Source of the DNA: JBBSUX01 sp038234045
Lineage (GTDB): Bacteria > Pseudomonadota > Gammaproteobacteria > Burkholderiales > Burkholderiaceae_C
Length of the DNA: 5,320 nucleotides
Direction: 5' to 3'
Assembly (NCBI GenBank): GCA_038234045.1
Contig: JBBSUX010000236.1
Coordinates: 1 to 5,320 of the forward strand
The position numbers were made by a program, and so were the translations under genes. Below are positions 1 through 5,320 of this stretch, piece by piece; positions within the stretch are counted from its first letter, which is position 1, and each line of letters opens with the position of its first letter. The notes below the pieces were generated by a model. It was not told where the DNA came from. It saw only the letters and a list, made by a program, of their open reading frames with translations, and did not search any database.

Positions 1-1204
1 CACCGGCCTTGACACGGAATCGCTCGATGATGGAAGCCGCCTGCTGTTGCAGCGCACCCACCCGGATCCAGCCGCCGGCACCCACCGCATCGCGCCGAGT
101 CAACAGAAGATTTTGCGCAAGACTCAGCATCGGTACGGCGCCGCGACCCAGCCGCTCTTCCGGAACAAAGTGAAGGCCCAGCGCGCGCCGCGCCCCCGGG
201 CCCATGCGACCGGCCTGCTGCCCGCCCACATCGATTGCAGCGGGTGCAGCACGGCGATCCTCGCCGGAGAGCGCATACAACAGCTCTTTCTGACCGTTGC
301 CCGAAACCCCCGCGATGCCCACCACCTCGCCCGCGCGCACCTGCAGGGCGACATCGTGCAGATCGACCCCGAACGGGGTTTCGCGCAGCAAGGAAAGCGC
401 GTGCACCGTGAGCATCGCAGCGCCGGCGTGTGCGGGGCGATGCTCCAGCGCGGGAGGCTCGGCGCCGATCATCAGGCGTGAGAGCGATTCGTTGGTTTCG
501 TCGGCCGGGCTGCACACCCCTGTCACGCGACCGGCGCGCAGCACCGTGCAGGCGGTGCAGAGTGCGCGGATTTCATGCAGCTTGTGGCTGATGTAGAGAA
601 TGCTGCAGCCTTCAGACGAGAGCTTCCTCAGCACCACGAAAAGTTTTTCCACAGCCTGCGGAGTGAGCACCGATGTCGGTTCATCCAGGATCAGCAGCCG
701 GGGCTCGGTCAGCAGCGCGCGGATGATCTCGACCCGCTGCATTTCGCCCACCGACAGCGTATGCACCGGACGCAGCGGATCGAGATCGAGGCCGTACTCG
801 GCTGCCTTGTCGCGGATGCGCTGGGTCACTTCAGCCAGGCCCAGAGAACGATTGAGGCCGAGCCAGACGTTCTCTGCCACAGTGAGCGTATCGAACAGGC
901 TGAAATGCTGGAACACCATCGCGATGCCCAGCGCGCGCGCCTCCTGCGGGTTCTTGCAGGCCACCTCGCGCCCATCGAAGATGACGCTGCCGGCATCCGG
1001 CTTGACGCTGCCATAAATGATCTTCATCAAGGTCGATTTGCCGGCACCGTTTTCTCCCAGCACCGCATGGATCTCACCCGGCAGCACGGTCAGGCTCACA
1101 TCGTCATTGGCCACCACCGCTGGATACCGCTTGGTGATGCCGCGCAATTGCAGTCGCGGCGCAGCGGCAGGGCTTGCGGTTTTCGGGTCGATGGATGACT
1201 GCAT
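1..1204 (-). CDS. ABC transporter ATPase, BMP-type nucleoside/purine importer (partial, C-terminus off the window)
   Basis: This protein should sit on the inner face of the membrane and use ATP hydrolysis to drive an importer of the BMP (basic membrane protein) nucleoside/simple-sugar class, like Bacillus NupO. Reading the minus strand gives 401 uninterrupted codons from ATG at 1204. The first ATPase domain is complete: Walker A GENGAGKST (residues 50-58), Q-loop around Q99 in MVFQHF, signature LSVGEMQ (150-156), Walker B LLILDEPTSVLT (170-181) and switch His207 in ISHK. A second domain begins near residue 264. Its Walker A is replaced by GVSGNGQKE, and VPEERLGRG follows; degeneration of this site is usual in this family. 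Family length is about 500-530 residues, so roughly 100 are missing. An in-frame TGA lies 36 bases upstream and ATG 1204 is the only ATG after it; no strong ribosome site is visible. The xdhAB neighbours suggest a purine or nucleoside substrate, which is inference. Permease and binding-protein genes would be expected beyond the left edge. Confidence 0.9.
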   Translation of the reverse strand, partial: MQSSIDPKTASPAAAPRLQLRGITKRYPAVVANDDVSLTVLPGEIHAVLGENGAGKSTLMKIIYGSVKPDAGSVIFDGREVACKNPQEARALGIAMVFQHFSLFDTLTVAENVWLGLNRSLGLAEVTQRIRDKAAEYGLDLDPLRPVHTLSVGEMQRVEIIRALLTEPRLLILDEPTSVLTPQAVEKLFVVLRKLSSEGCSILYISHKLHEIRALCTACTVLRAGRVTGVCSPADETNESLSRLMIGAEPPALEHRPAHAGAAMLTVHALSLLRETPFGVDLHDVALQVRAGEVVGIAGVSGNGQKELLYALSGEDRRAAPAAIDVGGQQAGRMGPGARRALGLHFVPEERLGRGAVPMLSLAQNLLLTRRDAVGAGGWIRVGALQQQAASIIERFRVKAG

Positions 1205-1260
1205 GCTGGCAATTGTCTCAGTGGGTGCGTAATCCGCTCATCGTGGAAACCATGAAAAAA

Positions 1261-1304
1261 CAATAATAAAAACAAGTCTGGGCGCAACCAAAACAAGCGC
1301 TACC
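1261..1304 (-). terminator. Possible weak Rho-independent terminator after lysR
   Basis: On the minus strand, GG-(TA)-GCGC (1304-1297) can pair with GCGC-CC (1285-1280) around an 11-base loop. A T-rich stretch with runs of T5 follows (1279-1261, continuing into T6 at about 1260-1255). The stem is short and has a bulge, so termination would be weak or partial. It lies between lysR and the co-directional ABC gene, and overlaps repeat copy A. Confidence 0.3.
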
Positions 1305-1310
1305 AGCTAT
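1261..1310 (-). repeat. Dispersed ~50-bp imperfect palindromic repeat, copy A (after lysR)
   Basis: Read on the minus strand, this segment carries the blocks AGCT, TAGCGCTTG and TGCGC, separated by 2 and 7 bases. The same blocks at the same spacings occur at 3035-3084 on the plus strand. Ungapped comparison gives 26 identities over 50 positions, of which 18 fall in these three blocks. The GCGC...GCGC pair can form a short hairpin. The element starts at the very end of lysR and contains its TAG stop (1307-1309). It resembles a repeat I recall from Comamonadaceae genomes (core GCTAGCGCTTG); I could not verify this. Confidence 0.6.
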
Positions 1311-2239
1311 CCCTTTGGAAGCATCGTCGCCACCGACTTCACGCATTCGCGCAGCCAGGCACCCGATCGCGAGGCATGACTGCGCTCATGCCAGAGCTGG
1401 TAATACGCCAAGCGCGGAAAGTCGACGGGAGGAGTGAGGATCGTCACTGGCAGCTTCCCGGCAAAACGCTCGCAGTACTGGCGGCCAGTGGTGAGTACGA
1501 GCAAGCTCTGGGCCACCATCGACGGAATGAGTCCGAAATGCGCGCAGCGCGTGGTGATGTTGCGCTGCAGGCCGAGCTTGGCCAGATGCTCGTCGATCAC
1601 ACCGGGCGCACCTGGATGGGTCGGCATTGGTGCAATGTGATCGGCGCCGAGCCAGGCCGATTCGTCCCAGCCGCGCCGCACTGCCGGGTGCTCATTGCCG
1701 ACCAGGCAGACCACCTCGTCGGCAAAAAGACTGGCCTGATGCAGGTCGTCCGGCGGCTCGGTCCAGTTGCCGATCACCAGGTCGATATCACCCTGCGCCA
1801 GCTGGCCGTGGTAGTGCGTATCCGATGAAAGCGCGTGGATCTCCACCTGGCAGAACGGTGCCTGCGCCTTGATCTGCCCGACGAGCCGGGGCAGGAAAAG
1901 CGGATCGAGGTAATCGCTGGCCGCGATGCGAAACATGGCGCTATCGGTGCGCGGATCGAAGCCACGCGCGTCGGTGAACAGCACCTCTGCCGCGCGCAGG
2001 ATGCGGCCGGCTGGCTCCAGCATGCGCAGCCCTGCGTCGGTAGCCACCATGCCGGTGCCCGAGCGCACCAGGATCGGATCGCCCGACAGCTCCCGCAGCC
2101 GCTTCAGCGCGGCCGAAACCGCCGGCTGGTGCATGCCCAGTCGGATGGCGGCTTTCGATACGCTGCGTTCCATCAACACGGTATGCAAGACCCTTATGAG
2201 ATGGAGATCGATCTTGTCGAAAAGCGCCTGGTTGCTCAT
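1307..2239 (-). CDS. LysR-family transcriptional regulator
   Basis: This is a 310-residue DNA-binding regulator of normal LysR length. The N-terminal winged helix-turn-helix spans about residues 10-68, with the recognition region SVSKAAIRLGMHQPAVSAAL at 26-45. It is followed by the usual dimerisation helix (about 70-90) and a periplasmic-binding-protein-like effector domain from about residue 100 to 300 (DLVIGN occurs in its first half). The start ATG at 2237-2239 is the only candidate, because an in-frame TAA lies 39 bases upstream; no clear Shine-Dalgarno is seen. The gene is divergent from xdhA and upstream of the co-directional ABC ATPase. LysR proteins typically act from such divergent regions, so control of xdhAB, and perhaps the transporter, in response to a purine or related effector is the likely role (inference). 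The TAG stop lies inside a dispersed repeat, so the extreme C-terminus may have been reshaped by it. The exact subfamily and effector are not recognisable. Confidence 0.93.
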   Translation of the reverse strand: MSNQALFDKIDLHLIRVLHTVLMERSVSKAAIRLGMHQPAVSAALKRLRELSGDPILVRSGTGMVATDAGLRMLEPAGRILRAAEVLFTDARGFDPRTDSAMFRIAASDYLDPLFLPRLVGQIKAQAPFCQVEIHALSSDTHYHGQLAQGDIDLVIGNWTEPPDDLHQASLFADEVVCLVGNEHPAVRRGWDESAWLGADHIAPMPTHPGAPGVIDEHLAKLGLQRNITTRCAHFGLIPSMVAQSLLVLTTGRQYCERFAGKLPVTILTPPVDFPRLAYYQLWHERSHASRSGAWLRECVKSVATMLPKG

Positions 2240-2296
2240 AGCGGGCGGTGGATGGAAAGGATATGAATGGGCTTATGCGGACTGCGGGCGCCCGAC

Positions 2297-2329
2297 TGGT
2301 CGTGCTTGACCATGGTCGCGAACTGACCA
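2297..2329. promoter_or_regulatory. Tandem inverted-repeat array (TGGTC/GACCA), candidate regulator operator
   Basis: Two abutting dyads occur in the lysR-xdhA divergent region: TGGTC-N6-GACCA (2297-2312) and TGGTC-N7-GACCA (2313-2329). Their junction forms the perfect 10-bp palindrome GACCATGGTC (2308-2317). Four half-sites in 33 bp fit a dimer or tetramer binding array, and the position, 58 bp upstream of lysR and 134 bp upstream of xdhA, suits a LysR-type recognition site. Dyads of 16 and 17 bp are slightly longer than the classical 15-bp T-N11-A box, so the binding protein is not certain. Confidence 0.5.
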
Positions 2330-2378
2330 TCATCATCACCGATGCAGAAGCCGGACCCGAGAACTGCCGATGCCGCCT

Positions 2379-2394
2379 ATACGCGCCGGTGTAT
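2379..2394. promoter_or_regulatory. ATAC-N8-GTAT dyad, possible secondary LysR-type site
   Basis: ATAC (2379-2382) and GTAT (2391-2394) form an inverted repeat 69 bp upstream of the xdhA start. CatR/BenM-type LysR sites have ATAC-N7-GTAT; this one has one extra spacer base. With only four-base arms it could arise by chance. Confidence 0.25.
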
Positions 2395-2439
2395 GCATTG
2401 GACAGTACAGCGGCGTAACCTTCCAAAGGATCTGATCTC

Positions 2440-2449
2440 CGAAATTTCG
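2440..2449. promoter_or_regulatory. Perfect palindrome CGAAATTTCG in the xdhA leader
   Basis: A perfect 10-bp palindrome lies 13 bases before the xdhA ATG, where a ribosome site would normally be found. GATCT is directly repeated just before it (2429-2438). It could be an operator or a small AT-centred hairpin in the leader. No function is assigned. Confidence 0.25.
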
Positions 2450-2462
2450 ATTTCACCCGGAC

Positions 2463-4096
<1,634 letters not shown>

Positions 4097-4100
<4 letters not shown>

Positions 4101-5320
4101 ATATTCGAGAAGCCGATCTATCGCGGCCACCCGTTGCCGAAATCCCGCAGCCGCCAACCGCCGCAACACACGTAGCGCCATTGAGCCGCGACTCCGTCGC
4201 CAGTCCCGAAGCCCTCGATGCGGATCGCGATGCCGACTCGCAAGACACCCATTTGCCGGCCGACGAGATTGCCGTGCGCCACGACGCGGGTGCCGGCGTC
4301 GCTGCGCGCGCGGCCGGCCGGGCAGTGCCGCACGAAAGCGCGCGCGCGCAGGTAGCAGGCGCCGCCACGTATGTGGATGACATCGCCGAGGTGCGCGGCA
4401 CGTTGTATGCCGCGCCCATCCTTAGCAACGTCGCGCATGGTCATCTGAAGGGCATCAACACGGCGGCAGCAGAAGCGATGCCAGGCGTGCGCGCCATCCT
4501 CACCGCGGCCGATGTGCCGGGCGACAAGCTATTGGCCGCCTTCGCGCATGACGAGCCGGTCTTCGCCATTGATACCGTGCAGCACGTCGGCCAAGTCGTC
4601 GGTTTGATAGTGGCGCGCAGCATGAACGAAGCGCGACATGCCGCTCGCAAAGTGGTGCTCGACATCACACCGCTGCCGGCGGTACTTTCACCACGCGAGG
4701 CACAAGCCAACGCCAGTTATGTGCTGCCGCCGGTGACCGTCGCGCGCGGCGATCCGCAGGGCGCGTTGGGCGCGTCCCCGCATCGCCTCACCGGCAACAT
4801 GGAAGTCGGCGGTCAGGAACATTTCTACCTCGAAGGACAGGTCGCCTACGCCCTACCGCTGGAGCAGAACCAGTGGTGGATCCACTCCAGCACGCAGCAT
4901 CCGGGCGAAGTGCAGCACTGGGTGGCGCATGCACTCGGCATTGCCAATCATGCGGTGCGGGTGGAATGCCGGCGCATGGGGGGAGGCTTTGGCGGCAAGG
5001 AAACGCAAGCCGGACATCTGGCGGTGTGGGCCGCGTTGGCCGCGCAGAAAACCGGCCATCCAGTCAAGCTGCGGCTCGATCGCGATGACGATTTTTTGAT
5101 CACCGGCAAGCGCCATCCGTTTGCCTACGACTGGCAGGTGGGCTTCGACGACAGCGGGCGCATCACGGCGCTCGATATGACGATGCTGGTTAACTGCGGC
5201 TTTTCCGCCGACTTGTCTGGCCCCGTCGCCGACCGCGCTGTGTTCCATGTCGACAACGCGTACTTTCTTTCGGACGTGGTGATCCGCAGCTTTCGCTGCA
5301 AGACCAACACGCAAAGCCAC
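4097..5320 (+). CDS. xdhB: Xanthine dehydrogenase large subunit, molybdopterin-binding (partial, C-terminus off the window)
   Basis: XdhB holds the molybdenum cofactor and hydroxylates hypoxanthine and xanthine. 408 codons are visible out of a usual 770-800. The conserved a/b-hammerhead domain starts near residue 71 (PHESARAQV at 78-86, TYVDD shortly after). The first cofactor-binding region includes GGQEHFYLE (238-246), SSTQHP (264-269) and the glycine-rich loop GGGFGGKE (295-302). Q267, E302 and R380 (in DRAVFHVDN) correspond to bovine xanthine oxidoreductase Gln767, Glu802 and Arg880, with identical spacing (35 and 78 residues). Glu802 and Arg880 bind purine substrate and are not kept in aldehyde oxidases, so xanthine dehydrogenase is the best call. 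The remaining catalytic Glu (bovine 1261) lies beyond the edge. Oddity: residues 1-77 are a Pro/Ala/Asp-rich stretch with no recognisable domain or signal peptide, longer than the short leader normally seen. The gene overlaps xdhA by ATGA and has its own GGGAGG site. xdhC, an enzyme-maturation gene, would be expected downstream. Confidence 0.96.

Noticed and set aside
575..1198. 207-codon plus-strand open frame antisense to the ABC ATPase
   Set aside because: The opposite strand encodes an intact ATPase with Walker A, signature and Walker B motifs across the same bases; the antisense translation shows no family features.
2306..2334. TTGACC as a sigma-70 -35 box for xdhA
   Set aside because: With 16-18 base spacers the downstream hexamers (such as ATCATC) are poor -10 matches, and the TTGACC is part of the dyad array. 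No promoter is called on either strand of the intergenic region.
4853..5320. 155-codon minus-strand open frame at the right edge
   Set aside because: It lies fully antisense to the conserved molybdopterin-binding part of xdhB and has no recognisable domain.

Overview
The window looks like a chromosomal purine-catabolism locus from a high-GC proteobacterium, most likely a betaproteobacterium of the order Burkholderiales. That assignment rests on overall base composition, on the gene set, and on a small dispersed repeat that I recall from Comamonadaceae-type genomes. It is inference from memory, not from a database search.

Layout. From 1 to 1204 (minus strand, running off the left edge) lies the N-terminal 401 codons of a double-domain ABC ATPase of the BMP-associated nucleoside/simple-sugar importer type. 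A 102-bp gap (1205-1306) contains a T-rich tract and one copy of a ~50-bp repeat. From 1307 to 2239 (minus) is a complete LysR-family regulator, in the same direction as the transporter gene and just upstream of it. A 223-bp intergenic region (2240-2462) separates it from the divergent plus-strand genes and holds several dyads that are candidate operators, the best being a double TGGTC/GACCA array. From 2463 to 4100 (plus) is xdhA, the [2Fe-2S]/FAD subunit of xanthine dehydrogenase. It overlaps by ATGA with xdhB (4097 to the right edge), the molybdenum-cofactor subunit, of which 408 codons are visible.

How the genes fit together. XdhA and XdhB should form the cytoplasmic molybdo-iron-sulfur flavoenzyme that oxidises hypoxanthine to xanthine and then to urate. 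The ABC ATPase plausibly powers import of purines or nucleosides, and the LysR protein is placed to control both arms from the shared intergenic region. Three active-site residues in XdhB (Gln267, Glu302, Arg380) keep exactly the spacing of bovine Gln767, Glu802 and Arg880, which argues for a true xanthine dehydrogenase and against aldehyde oxidase or CO dehydrogenase.

The most unusual signal is the repeat. Two diverged copies share three sequence blocks at identical spacing. One copy, in the gap after lysR, contains the lysR stop codon. The other lies in frame inside xdhA, in the linker between the iron-sulfur and FAD domains, as an AT-rich island that encodes about 17 extra residues. A second oddity is a ~78-residue Pro/Ala/Asp-rich extension at the N-terminus of XdhB.
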